Positions 48,351-61,089 of a stretch of DNA of 64,000 nucleotides are shown in pieces. A program made the translations under genes and the position numbers. The notes under the pieces were generated by a model. The model was not told the origin of the DNA and did not search any database. It saw nothing but the letters and a program-made list of their open reading frames with translations. Location of the stretch: NCBI GenBank assembly GCA_933207985.1, contig OW240921.1:89385162-89449161 (forward strand), written 5' to 3'. How positions within the stretch are numbered: the stretch's first letter is position 1; each line of letters opens with the position of its first letter. Source of the DNA: Pelobates cultripes (lineage: Eukaryota; Chordata; Amphibia; Anura; Pelobatidae).

Positions 48351-51300
48351 GTGTAAAAGAAGAAGCTAATCCATCTGGTATTTGAGCTGTCACACCTGCA
48401 GATGTTTCTTTATAAAATGGAGTTAAGCAGTTGGACATTAAGTCCTGGATGGACACTGTGTCCCGTAATGATAAAGGCTGGTACAAGCCTCAATGGGCCC
48501 TGAGTAACCTGATTTGATTTATAATTGAGACTTGCACAAGCAGGTTCAGGGTATTATAAAAGTACATAAATACTCTCGATCTATAAAATCTCTGACACAC
48601 ATTGACATTAAACAGACTAACAGAACCCGCATGACTTCAACTAGTATTTTCTGCCCACAATTATTAATATACTATTTTGAGTAGTGTCAAAGGCAGCTGA
48701 CACATCCAGCTTGACAAAGCCATAGAGAGCACATATCTCTGCCCCTTGATGGTTCTGGAAACCTCCTCTGAGTGATCTCAATGGGGTCCTTTGACTCGTA
48801 AATGTGTTATTTTTTTTTATTTTTTTTTGCTGGGCTGCCAACCCTGATATAAAGTGCAAGCATGAGATTTGTGATCATTTTACATGAGTCTTTGCTACGT
48901 AGATTGTACCCTTGAGCTTTTCTACTAATTTTGGGAGTGGTTGCAAGATGACGTTCTATAAGGTATACATCCTGCTCTGCAAGATAATTGGTACAGAACA
49001 AACAAACATACCATTATGGAGATGATCTACTGTATACTATTTATACATTAACTCAAACCTTACTCATTTTGTCAGATAAATATTAGGATATCCTCTGTGG
49101 TGGCTGCCATGGGCAGGACCTCTGGTCAAGCCATAACAGTGGGGTGAACGTGGTATGAAGGGATCTGTACCCCTAATCTTTGAGTTTTAACAATCTGTCT
49201 TTTTAACAGGGTGTGAAATAACCCCAATTAGCCCCCAAATCCTACCTACATCTCACTAACCCATTGCCAGCACGTTCTAGCATGTATATTAATCCACCCT
49301 GGTTAACACGGTATATAATTATCCGAACACCACATTTGGCAACAATATACCTACTTTCATGAGAAACTGTAGAGTTAAACATGCAAAGTACAACATTGTA
49401 TTTGCATGTAGGGTTAGGGGGTAAACTGCAACATTGAGAATAGCACATGTACACATTATGTTGCTATTACTGTTATAAAAGTCTCAAAACAGCAGCCTTT
49501 TTATATTTTTCTACAGTGCTAATGTATTTGCCAGGTGATGGATGCCATTATGCCTACAGTAGAAAAACAGCTCTTTCATTGAATGGAAAGCTCAGACTTT
49601 TGTTTGTGTACATTCTCACAAGCAAAGGATTGTGGGAGATGCAAAAGGTTCTCTCCGCATTTCCAATAGTATTTTTTTCATATATACATCTCTCCAAATG
49701 CCTGTGTCTCCAAAGTGTCTTGCACGACTGAAATTCAAGGAAGGTAAAGGAACTCTGTCACAATGTAAATGTGTAAATCAATATTGAGTTTCCATTATCG
49801 TTCAAAAAGAGCACATAGCACAGGTGAACAGCATTGTGATCTAAACAATACAGGTGAGGTGCCTTTGAAAAGGTGCCCACAATAATAAGTATTCTCTGCC
49901 ATTGCTTTTCACGTTGTGCTAGTTTTAATTTACTAATGTGCTTTATAATATTATGTATACAGCACAGGTGTTCGGGTGCTTGCAAAGTACCTAATATCTG
50001 CCTAAATGCAAATGTTTTATTTCCATTAATTTTTTATACAATACTTTAGCATAACAAGCATACTCCATATAAAATGGATTATATTTGTTTATTCTCTTCT
50101 GCTCATTGTATGTAACCCTTTCAATGCCTTTATAGAACGTTATGGAGTCCTTCTACGGCAATCTACGTGTATGCTTGAATTGTTCTAGAGCAGATCCCTT
50201 TACATTCATCAATGCTACCTTTTATTATCTAGTGAGGAGATGGCCTTATAACTGCCATCGTGCGTTAAACTGAGAAATAGAAAGGCAAAGCCTCATAGCA
50301 GATGAAATTCTACAATAGCTGGGGGAGGAGGCTAGATTTTGGTCAACCCATGTCGAGTGTGTTTCTACTCGTCAAATTCTATTAACTGTCTCTCTACCAG
50401 CCTGTGTTGAGAAGGGCTGCAGACGTGTAGTCAAAGGTTCACCAAATCCATGCAGATTGCTTGTACAGTACTTTAATTATTTCTCTTCAAAAAGGCCTAC
50501 AGTAAATAAAATTGGTCTAATATATACCATCAACAAGAATTAGAGGAATGGTGAACAATCTACATATGAAGAGAGTCCAAAATCCCTAAATATGTTTCGT
50601 TTAGAGCAGAGACCAGACTGGATCCAGAGATCCCTTTGTAACATGTCACGCATTCTGCTCAATTTGATTCCATCCGAATGTTCGGGTTACAGCTTTTTCT
50701 TTAGGACTTGGAAGGGCTATCAAAATAAGGTGTAGGGTTTATGTGTATTTTACAAATAGTACACTTGATATCCCACTTGGTGTTTCATCTTTTGCTCTCA
50801 AGCAGGCTCAAAAGGGCAGGCCTCTGCCATAATGTAAAAAAGGCCCAGTACTGATCAGTTAAAAACCCATGGTCAGGCAGTCACAAATGTCAGGTCCTAT
50901 CCCACTATCCCACGTTTGACGTCCTGTTAACAGATAATTAGACAGGTCTGCACTGCATAAACTGACCTCGGGGCATTCAGCCCACACAAGACAGCGGCTG
51001 TCTGCATGGGCTACGCTGCATGGGGCTGGTCAGATCAGATGCTTGCATGTAAGCATGGCGTGAATGCACATCAGACTGCTACCTCCCCTCTTATGTGTTT
51101 CAGTCCTGTTTATTTTTTAACCACATTTGCAGTTCATTTTATTTCATATATATATACACATTTTTGTTCATTCTTTCTAATATTAAAATATTATTTATTT
51201 TTATTAATCTGTCTCTAAATCTAATGCATCCACCATCTTGTGTTCCTGGCACTATAGTTTCTCTTTAACTAGGGTGGTCCAAACCCGTATTCACTGATCT

Positions 51301-54300
51301 GTAAGAATATAGATACAGTGTCCCAAAACCAACTCTCGTACTGTTACTAATCTGTTAACAAAAATGAGCTACCTATTGATTTTAATTTAAAAACTATTCC
51401 ATTATTTTGTTGCAAAAAAAGTATATAGACACAGACTCTCACAGAATTAGGAACAATACAGACAAATGTTTTTAACAGATTAGCAACAGTATGAGCTTCT
51501 GATTTGGGACATTGTATCTATATAGCTTGTCAATTAGCCCTGTCCCTGGCAGTCATGTTAATTACAGGTAGTGCTGTCTATACTGCCATGCCAAATATAT
51601 TAGGAGTAGAATTGTATATCTAGAATATCTGGTATGTAAATGTATTTTTTTTTTTTTCCCATTAAGTATTGATTTAATAATTCAAATAAAGCTCAGTGCT
51701 GTTTGTCACGATGGTATAGCTATGTGTAATATATTAATTTGTACGACAGGAGTAGTCTCCAGGCATAAGATGGAGAACTTTTCTGGATAAATCATAATGG
51801 GAGACATAGTACAGCTGAGGTGTTATCAACCATACACTTAGGCATATGAGATGGGGGGTTTGGAGATGGGGGGAAAGTATACAGTGTATATAGTATATTG
51901 CGCTGGCTGTCAGGAGTAGTTATGCTCTGTCTATCTGCACAAGGATTCCTAATGGCAGTATATATTTTCTGTAGACTGTTTGTTTTTCCTCAGCATATTC
52001 CTTGCTCTTCCTGGAGTATTCTTAACAGGTTACCAAAACAATGGAACTTTAAGAGGTTTTAAAATGTTACTATTTTTTGGGGGCTGGGAGGGGAGAGGGA
52101 TAATGAAGGGGGAATTTGCCATTATTAATTTAAACTCTTTTTGGCAAAGGTGTAATCTCAGCTGTCTAGGTTGCAGTCCACATATCCTGCCTTTTGGTAC
52201 AGTGTTTTAAGCCGTTACTGTATCTTCATTTTGAAAAATAAAAGGTTTAGCTTAGAGCACGTTTTTTTTTTTGTTTGTTTGTTTTTTTGCTTTATTTTAA
52301 TTTTTTATTTTATTTTGCCAATAATTCAAAATGTTTCAAGAAATCTCCTCTAAAATAGTGCAGCTCGAGAATTAGATTGTTTATTTCTCTTTTCATTTTT
52401 AAAAATCGAGCCCTTAGGGGAGAATCTCACTGCTGATTTAGTGAATTATCATTCTCTGTCAAAAAACACTAAAGTATCTCTTTTGTCAATATTTTCATAA
52501 AACCATCTCACAGGGCATTACGAAGGCTGTTACTGATTTGAGGAAACCGTGTATATTTCAGAATTATGGTTCAACAAAGCTGCTGTTTAAACAGAGACCA
52601 GGAACAAGAAAGTGTTGCCTTTACTGCATAATTTACTTAAATAAACATTCAGAAAACCATTTTTCAAAATGTATTATATATTAATGTTTTCACTTTATTT
52701 TATGTGTGTGTATATATAATATATACTATTTATATGTGTGTCCATATATCCCACCCATGATGGCACAGATCAATTTGTCTAGATCTGTGGGGTGGATTAA
52801 CACCGCTAATGAATCTAAATGAGGCTGCAAGTTAGATGAAGTGACTCCATCAGTTTGAGAGTTGGGCCAACAGCCTGTAGGGTAGATATCGGGAGTTAAT
52901 GAAGCTGGCAAGCAAGGGGTGTGAGCTATAACCAGGCAGCACAGTCCATTGACAGTCAGAAAGTAGAGGTGTGGCTTGTGTTATCCTTCCTACACATTGT
53001 ATCAGCTGTTTGTAGTGCAGCTGTAATTTGAGCTTTGCACAATAGAACTCCACAGAGATGCATTGTGGGAAATTTGCACAAAATTGCTGCAGGTGAATTG
53101 AAGTGGCTTCAATCGCGCCTGTCAGTCTATGCAATTACTGCAAAACCCTCATATATAACCTCATAGTGGGAAATCGAATCAGAGAGGCAGGAAAAGCACA
53201 TCAGTCACTACATGTTAAAACAGTGTAATTTATTTGTGAAATGCCATTAACACATACAAATGGGTTGGAGATTCTGTGCTTTTAATTTTTCTTAGTCATT
53301 CACAGAGGTCATTGCAATTGTATCACACTCCCCGCTGTTTGTTGCTTTATCCTTAGTCTGTATTAGCATTCAGGGAGTAGTCTAGCCTTACATACATATC
53401 GCTTGTGCATGATACATTTGATTACCCAACATGCAACTGATCTTTCATCCCCATGTGCTTATGCTCACTAAATACGTCTAGTCCATTGGCTGAAAAAAAT
53501 ATATGTATTGGTGTAGAAAACACACCCTCCCCTCAGGAATTGGGTTTAGCCATATTAGCTGGACCATCTGTCATGCATAAATACTTAAATTTGATATTTG
53601 CAACGAGATCAGGATTTTTTTTAAACAAAAATACATTTGCAGGGCCTTTTCAAATGTAATTATTTTATAATCGGGGACAGTGTTTGTTTATGAGTGTGTC
53701 CCTTCATGTCTTCCTCGTGATTACTTACCAAGCAAGAACTTTGGCGGGGGGAAAAAATATCTCTGTATACAGTTGTCATAGTATTGCATTCACACAGTTG
53801 AATCATAGAGCAGTTCAACAAACTACAAACCTGCAGCTGTTTTATTTTGTTTGTTTTTTGTTTTTTCACTGCAAGTCCATTGAGGCATCCAGTTGTCTGT
53901 TGGAGGTGCTGGGAGTTGTAGTAGAGAAGGAGGGTTGCTGATTTTAGGCCTTAGTTGCTATTAAACCAAATTTGTTGGTACCTTTTTATAAATTAATAAA
54001 TAGGGGTTCTTGGTAAAACTAGGAACATTTCCAATTCCCCTTTTTTCTGTACTAGTAGGAAAGAATTTAGATGAACATTAAGCACTCAACAGCTTGTTAC
54101 AATGCAAAATGCAAACTGTTGTTTTAAGACAATGTGTTTTGTGCCCCTAGAAAGGAATATTTTGTAACTATGCAAAAGCAGACAGAGCAACGAAACAACG
54201 TTTCATTGAGTATAAGAAATATTGCATGCTGGGGCTAGTTCTGATATGACGCACAGCCGTATAAATTAAACTGGAGTTTCCAATAAAACATTGAAAACTG

Positions 54301-54490
54301 AAAATAACATTAGTTATGTTAACGTTGTTACTTCATGGGATTTTTCCAACTTAAAAACCCCCAAAAACTTTCACCCCACCCCCTCAAGAAAAAATAAAAC
54401 ATTTTCTTAAAGATAAAATCTTTTTCAAGCCCCTAGCCATCACTAGCCGTTGGCTCCTAGCAGGTGACGTTCCAGGAGATAAGGAGGACC
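48351..54490. other. long AT-rich intron stretch, no gene seen
   Basis: A TTAA-element right-end stub lies at 51240-51272 (ttcctggcactatagtttct). Poly-T at 48809-48830, 51643-51657 and 52262-52290. The open frames of 60-95 codons are scattered and unsupported. No conserved domain was recognised. Confidence 0.5.
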
Positions 54491-54496
54491 TTAGTA

Positions 54497-55504
54497 TTAT
54501 GATTATTATTTATATGGTGCCAACTGTCACAGGTGGCGGTACGGAAACCGGGACCCCTGAGTGCCTGATGAGAAGAGGAGTCTTCAGCTTCGAAGTGGAT
54601 TATCAGGGCCTGATGCAGGGTAACCACCCCCCCCCCTTGTGTTGAGCACCAGCATTTGCGCAGCCACATACCAGAACCATGATGCAGCTACAGCGGATCC
54701 CAGGAACTTGATATGCTGACCTCCCAGGAACTGGATAGGGGGGCTCTGCAGCAGACATTTATCCAGTACAGAAACCAGGCAAGGCTAGGATAGTCATGAA
54801 AACAAGACAGAACTAGTAGAACCCAGAACCAGAGAAGGATAGGAAGCTAAACCAGAACCTTTACACAATACATAAGGGAACATTAACTAAACAGGGGCAG
54901 GACAGGACTGTACATGGACTGGGAATACAAACTAAAACAAGATATGATAGGCAAAACAGGAGGAGACATAACTAAGCACTATATATGAAAAGTATGGGGA
55001 TTTAGTTACATTATATGATTGCATAAGCCTGCCACAACGCCAATGTACCCCATATTCGGCAGGTCCTACACTGCCTAATGTTAACGAAAATAACCATACT
55101 AAACCACAATAGCACTTACCTGCAAGAAAGGGCAGAGACTTGAAACAATGCTGCAGGTCCAGACTGAAACAAAAGGAAAATGGAAAACAAACGGATGTGG
55201 CAACATAAAACAAACATATAAATGAATCCAGGAGACTGGGAATTCCAAGGACGGAATAGGGAATGAACCCAGAAAACCCAGCATAAGGAAAACCAGACAT
55301 GGAATACAAAACTGAAAAACTAAGCAAGGATTGTAAAAAGAGTACTGGATTCCAGAAGCCAAAGCCAGACACCTCCACGGAACATGGCATGATGTGACAC
55401 CAACTTATTCTGCAGCGCTTTACAATATTATGAAAGGGGGAATAATAAATGAGACTGTTTTATACAAAAATAGGTAGATGAGGACCCAGCTCAAACGATT
55501 GAGC
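54497..55504 (+). repeat. interspersed repeat family A, copy 4, split by a solo LTR
   Basis: The left part (54497-54524) reads tattatttatatggtgccaac. The right part (55400-55500) resumes ccaacttattctgcagcgct, tacaatattatgaaaggggg and gacccagctcaaacgat. Removing the 875-bp insert and one CCAAC restores the normal order of the family. A further stretch at 55715-55985 (e.g. aggatacttgaagccagtgt) may be a distal portion of the same long repeat. Confidence 0.85.
54525..55399. mobile_element. 875-bp solo LTR inserted in repeat family A
   Basis: It begins TGTCACA and ends TGTGACA, so it has the TG…CA termini of an LTR in a 7-bp inverted repeat. It is bounded by an exact 5-bp target duplication, CCAAC (54520-54524 and 55400-55404). 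No internal retroelement coding sequence is present. This suggests LTR-LTR recombination after insertion of a retrotransposon or retrovirus-like element. The 152-codon minus-strand frame at 54932-55390 is AT/Phe-Ser-rich read-through of the LTR and is not a gene. Confidence 0.88.
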
Positions 55505-55640
55505 ATGCATGGGATAGGCATAAGGCTATCCTAGCCTTAAGATAAGGCCAGGGACTAATTAAAAGTATTTTGAAATATTGGGCAGACTAGATGGGCAGAC
55601 TGGTTTTTATCTGCCGTCACATTCTATGTTTCTATGATTG
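55505..55640 (-). repeat. interspersed repeat family B, copy 2 (inverted)
   Basis: Reading the minus strand, it carries the blocks of the 26851 copy in order: agaaacatagaatgtgacgg, cagataa, tctgcccatctagtctgccc and ataaggctatcc-type sequence. It is 5'-anchored and short. Confidence 0.8.
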
Positions 55641-55714
55641 AAGACTATGGGTAAATCTGATGGGGTTAGACAGTCTGCTCAAAAGGAAAGGAGCCACCCA
55701 TGACAAGTCCTGCA

Positions 55715-55985
55715 AGTCTGAGTTGGCAGTAAGGGTGCGAGCAATGGACAGGAGAAGGTCACCGGCAGAGCGGAGAGACTCTGAAGGGACATGCTTACGA
55801 ACTAGTGAAGAAATGTAACATAGGCTAGAGTTGCTTAGAGCTTTTTAGGTAAGGTTTAGAAGTTTGAATTGACACCTATAGGATACTTGAAGCCAGTGTA
55901 CGGGTCAACAGAGTATTGAGGTATGGGAGGAGTGACAGATGAGAAAGATCAGCTTGGTGGCAACATTCTTTACAAAAAGGACAGG
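55715..55985 (+). repeat. probable distal part of an interspersed repeat
   Basis: Phrases such as gtttgaattgacacctatag and gatacttgaagccagtgtac match a common frog repeat that I associate with the distal part of family A. Class unknown. Confidence 0.5.
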
Positions 55986-56399
55986 TTCAGGTAAGTTAAA
56001 ACCTACCTTCTCCTGCACTCCCGGGTGACCACACTGCAAGTCAGGCAGTCATCAGCTGGGTTTTTTCCAAATATGCAAAATCCGCAAAGGTGATGGAGCC
56101 GTTTTAAACGTATATTAAAGATTTAGCAAGTGATATCGCAATCTCGTTCTGCTCTAGTACACAATGCTTTGGTGGAAGAGAAGAAATAGAAAAAAGAAAA
56201 AATTTATTTCACATTCTCCTCCTTTTCTTATGGTGTTCAGTGACCGAAAATCACAGACCGTTTAGAAGAGTATCTATTTTCCACATATATTTCAATTTTC
56301 TTTTCTTTTTTTTAGACTTTTTGGATCTCCTTTATACCACTTGAGCATTGTTGTACATTGTCTGTTTGCTTTGTAATAGTATTGTGCTAAGTGTGGACA

Positions 56400-56600
56400 T
56401 GCAGGACTGCACTCCTTGGTCGAGAGTGTCAGCTGAACTCTCTGTTGTCCGTGCGTGCATGCTTTAACGGCCGCACTTAGCTCAGTAGTAGGGACTTCCT
56501 ACCGGGGAGACAGGTGCCCTGTCTGATCCAGATACATTGTCAAACCATCCTGAAAAAGCGGGCTCTTGTTTTTTTTTATAGTGCTTGGAGTGTTGCTTCT
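56400..56600. repeat. TTAA foldback-element fragment
   Basis: It contains gagacaggtgccctgtctga and acattgtcaaaccatcctga, matching the right interior of the copy at 41413. The ends are missing. Confidence 0.5.
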
Positions 56601-56709
56601 CTATATAGAGATAGATATATATTATTTATTTTGTATACAAATTTAAATTTAAAAAAAGTAAATTTTAAATTGGTTAATGCATTTTTTTATTTTATTTTTT
56701 CAAGATTTG

Positions 56710-57126
56710 TTAAAAGAACACTATAGTGTCAGGAATAATAATAAAAAAAAAAAGTGTATTCCTGAAACTATAGTGCTGGTATGGAAAGCATTTGAAGGCT
56801 ATTGCGCATGCAAGGCAAAACGCTGCACTGCTCTAATTGGCATGTCCTCATAAAAGTACATTGAATCAATTTCTCTCTATGGGGAGTGTTCAGCGCCTTC
56901 ATGGAGGGTGTGGAGATGCCCAATATAGGTGCAGCACTGACCCAGGAAGCACCTCTAGTGGCCGACTGAATGACTGCCACTGGAGGTGTTGCTAGGCAGC
57001 AATGTACACACTGCCTTTTGCATGAAAAGGCTGTGTTGACCTTAAAAGGCCTGCAGGGACATTCTATAGATACCAGAACAACTACATGAAGCTGTAGGTG
57101 TTCTGGTGACTACAGTATCCCTTTAA
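56710..57126. mobile_element. TTAA foldback element (417 bp)
   Basis: TTAA at 56710-56713 and 57123-57126. The left terminus aagaacactatagtgtcagg is followed by a subterminal hairpin with tcctgaaactatagtgctgg. The right end is ggtgactacagtatccct. It lies 274 bp upstream of the kazrin exon at 57400. Confidence 0.85.
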
Positions 57127-57399
57127 TGTTGTTCTGTTTATATTACTTCCCTTCCCATGCGCTAACATGTTAATAGGTGTTCGCCAGTGATAAGTGTTGT
57201 TATTGCAATGTAGGAAACGAAACATTGGCCTATATGTTCCGGCACCACTGCTTCTTCTGAAAATGTGCCTAACTGCTCCTGGTTAGAACAAGTCTTGTCT
57301 GTGGTTGATATTTGTGCACCTTACACCTTTCTCAGTAACACCAAAATGGAATGAGTCAATTTAAATATTTATAAAATGTTCTTTCTTTCTCTCATACAG

Positions 57400-57536
57400 C
57401 CATGAAAGCTGATCGAAAGCGTTTAAAGTCTGAAAAAACAGACCTGGTAAGCCAGATGGAACAGCTATACTCTACCCTGGAGAGTCGGGAGGAGCAACTA
57501 CGTGACTTCATCCGGAATTATGAACAGCATAGAAAG
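57400..57536 (+). CDS. kazn: kazrin internal coding exon (coiled coil, second of two in window)
   Basis: This exon encodes about 45 residues that continue the kazrin coiled coil, from AMKADRKRLKSEKTDLV through ESREEQLRDFIRNYEQHRK. The acceptor follows ctttctttctctcatacag and the donor is AGAAAG/gtaagt. Its first two bases (CC) combine with the last G of the 44181-44372 exon to make the alanine codon of the LQ-A-MKADRK junction. This matches the order of the mammalian protein and confirms that the two exons are adjacent. The exon ends in phase 0. Heptad-spaced leucines, methionines and aromatic residues with abundant Arg, Lys and Glu support a continuous helix. Downstream exons (ESEDAV-type continuation, serine-rich region, SAM domains) are not in the window. 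It is too short and spliced to appear as an ordinary ORF; the identification rests on near-identity to remembered kazrin sequence. Confidence 0.96.
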
Positions 57537-58213
57537 GTAAGTACAAAAGGATGTGCATTAACCCCTTGAGTGCCAAGGGCAACCCAGTGACATACTAAAT
57601 GTTTAAAAAATAAATTAAAAAAAATATATATTTTTTTCCCCCTTCAAATCTGTCCTCTGTATGAATAATATATTTCTATTTATCAGCGTCTGCAAAAACC
57701 CATCTAGTATTCGGAGGCTATTACAAAACCGAGCATGTTTTGTACTAGGCACCTGAATGGGATGTTCCGAGACATACACTGTGTCCAGCATACAAACTAA
57801 TCTCTTCGCAAGGCACTCTCAACGGAAGTCTGCCTTCACGTCAGTATGTACATAAAGGTAGCATTGTAAGAATTTTTTTTCCCCTCTGATCTCCAGTCTA
57901 CAACGCACTATTCAGATCTAATCAAAGAGGCGTTTTAGAAAGCAGTGCATGTATTGTTCAATTTTTTTTTCTTTTTCTTTTCTTACACAAGATTTGTGCT
58001 GCTTATAATCGGAGTTATTACATTTCTTCAAAACGGGGGGGAAAAAAAAGTATGCATAGCAAGTTCAGTGAGAGCAGTTCATCCTTTCTGCAGTTTAAGT
58101 CTGGAAATATTTAAAACCCACCCAATGACTGCATTTATAAAGCATGTAGATTACGTTTTAGGAAATTCTTTTGCAATTGTATACCTTGGGAAAAATGTAC
58201 TACTAACGTACAA

Positions 58214-58218
<5 letters not shown>

Positions 58219-58244
<26 letters not shown>
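58219..58244 (+). repeat. (TA)13 microsatellite
   Basis: An uninterrupted TA run. Confidence 0.95.
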
Positions 58245-59860
58245 CTTCGTGTGTGTATAAATATATATACTTTTTTTTAGTTTGTAATTTTTCTCAAATA
58301 GAACCTCAAATGATACATGTTTATACTTGTATAAATATAGTCACACTAAACCTGTAGTAGAATCTCATGGTGAATATACAATGTTTTATTTTAACACTCT
58401 ATTTTTATTTTTTATTTAATTATTGTAAAGACATGTTTTCCATAAGAATTTTTCTATAGCACATTTACCTTGAGTTTCCTATTGAGTCTAGGCAATTTGT
58501 ATTGAGTAGACCATTTATTTTTTTCATTAGGGATAGGCCGAATGGGTTCCACTAATTATTAGAACCGATATTCAACATATTTCTGAATCAAATTTACCAA
58601 AAATACTGAGAACACTCACCTCCTCCAGTCACCGTGCGCCGCCCTCTCCATGTAAAAAATCTAGCAGCCAGCCAATGAGGAGCCATGTTGTGACCTTACA
58701 TCACATGCGAGCTCAACTGAAGGCAGGGTGGTGAGACCGTGAATAATTTACTGGACTGGGTGCCTGAGAGTGATTAGTGTAAATTCCGTCAGCATGTTTA
58801 GTTAATGCCAGATTTATGTAGAAATTGTGTTGCTTTTTCAAAACTTTACGTGTACAGAATATCGGCAAATCTGCCCAATGACAACTGATAATTGGAATTG
58901 GCTCTGGAAAATGGATGCTGGTCAATCCCTACTTTTTTACTATTTTTTTTTTTTATAATTGTGGATATTCATGGTTTTAATGGTTTATGCTCCATTTTGC
59001 ACAAATGTATTATGAACACTAGCAAAAAAAGGAATTTGATCCATGCCTTGCACGCCCTCTTGAACTCAAATGGTTAAAGTTGAATACTGTTAATGGCTAG
59101 GCTTGTTCCCCCTTTGTCTAGAATGCACACTTAGATAATATCTGTTACATCTCCAGCTAAAGAGGCTTTTTGCCAAATATTTGGCCGGCCTCAGATGTTG
59201 GCCTCTTCATCAAGGTGGTGACACCCCTCGGATCCTTGTTTTGGAAAAAGGAAGCATTCACAGGGTGTGAGGACCGACAAATATACGTTCTGTATGGTTT
59301 GCAGGCAATTAAAGATAATTGTGTAAGAATTTTTAACTTTTTCTGATGTCTACGAACTGTCAGAGGGAAAAACAAAAACACCTGAATGTAAACTGCTGTT
59401 CTGTTACCACATCTCTAGGATAGTGATACATTAGTTCTGAATTGCAGATGAAGCATCAGGGGAAATCTTGTTCACCAAAAGTGGTTGGTCATCTAACCAT
59501 CTTTGGGTCATTTGTGCTAAAGAAAAAGTGAAAACTGCATGTATTTCAGCCAGGCTTCTATATTATATATGTAAAAAAAAAAAACACAGAAAAGAAACAA
59601 ATAGTGCCCCCCAGTAAAATATGTAGGAATGTGTAAAAGATAAAAAAAAATCAAACATGGATAAGGATCCAGGGATGATGCATTATGAGAAGGAATAGAG
59701 GCAGCCAGGTTGACTTGGTGTTACATCTCTCTTTGCACCAGTGCCATGGCTTGGAATTATGTAGGCAGTATACTCGTAAAAGGAAAATTCAGGTGTGACT
59801 AAAGATCATTTTATGTTTTTTTTTTTGTTTGTTTGTTTATGGACACGTTAAAAAAAATAA

Positions 59861-59863
<3 letters not shown>

Positions 59864-59893
<30 letters not shown>
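59864..59893 (+). repeat. (AT)15 microsatellite
   Basis: An uninterrupted AT run following A-rich sequence. Confidence 0.95.
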
Positions 59894-59895
<2 letters not shown>

Positions 59896-61089
59896 AAATT
59901 TAATGCAATTCCATTCACACTAATTGACTGTAGTGTTTTTTGAGGTTGTAATCCAGACTACATCAAACATCTTTTTGCTAATCCGGAAGTTCACCGCCGC
60001 TTTCCAACCTCAGACCCATTAAGCATAGAATGTGCTAGTGACAACTCCATCAATTTTTCTGTGACCCTCCCTAAGGAACTCTGTTTGAACATTGAACCAA
60101 CGCATTTCACAAAAGCTGGGTGATTGTAGAAAGATTAGCATGGTCTTTGTATTATACAACCCATGTACAGTGGCTAGTATTTCTGCATCTGCTGGTTAAT
60201 ATGCATTATGTAGTTTAGCTGAGAAATATACAAGCAAGAAATTAAAGATGGCTTACAGGCTATTCCTTCTAAATATGCAGCAATTCTGTTTATCTTACCC
60301 AGAGAGAAAAGGGTCATATTCTGTTACACATATTGTCTCCGGACTAATTATTTCTATACTTAACAGGGGAACCCAAAAATTTCCACACCTGCCCCGGTGT
60401 AATAAGCAAAGTTATGATACGATACAATGTCCCATAAAGCACAGAAAAATGAAAGTCATCTTCTGAAAGTCAATCTCAAATGTCTCTGTAACTCCCCTCC
60501 TTTATTAGTTGATGACCAATACATGACAAAGACCCAACAACACTTTGAAAATGTTCCTGTTAGTGTTGTAGCTTTTTCATTCTACTTTTGCATTTTGGAT
60601 CTTGAGTAAGGACTCTGAAGATTGCATGTATGTTGACTTAACAGCCTCCTTAATTTTGTTCTTTTTCCCCTTCTTTCATCAATTCCAGATATTTTATCTT
60701 GCCAGTTGTATTTTGTTTTTTATATGTGGCCATCTTACAGAAAACAGCACTATGTTGCTTCGAAAGAGAGGAAACGGTCATAGGACTGTAAAACCGCTCA
60801 TGATGTAGGTGTGCTAGGGCAACTTAAAAATGTTGTCCCTCTAAGGATTATAAATGGACTGGTTGAGACACCAGACATTGCTGGTAGCCGTGCATGGAAA
60901 AACACACACAACATTTCTGAATTTGTGTGACTGACCATATGGCATCTCTAGTTAGGAAGCAGTTTTTCCTTCTGGAGTGGCAGTTGGGTAAGTCTTCATA
61001 CTCTACATTGCTGCTATGGAGTAATTTCTAGGATTTGTTATTTAGCAGAATCTCTTCTAGCAGGGAGAAAGCAGATGATCTAGTTTTAG

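Larger units (their letters stand above)
44373..57399 (+). other. kazn: kazrin intron between the two coding exons (13,027 bp)
   Basis: The intron begins gtaagtca and ends ctcatacag, and its flanking exons join in phase 1. It has taken in a palindromic MITE (45765), TTAA elements (46866 and 56710), a hAT-like element (47650) and a solo LTR nested in an older repeat (54525). No additional in-frame exon was recognised inside. Confidence 0.93.
57545..61085. other. AT-rich intron, no gene seen
   Basis: It includes (TA)n microsatellites at 58219-58244 and 59864-59893 and a weak inverted pair (tagggataggccga near 58529 and tggtcaatcccta near 58918-58931) that could be a decayed hAT-like element of about 400 bp. 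The phrase gattagcatgg near 60133 recalls U6 RNA but the surroundings do not match. Confidence 0.5.

Noticed and set aside
54932..55390. 152-codon minus-strand open frame
   Set aside because: It lies wholly within the solo LTR and has no retroelement protein motif.
60125..60180. U6 snRNA-like phrase (aaagattagcatgg)
   Set aside because: Only about a dozen bases match; the 5' end, internal loop and 3' tail of U6 are absent.
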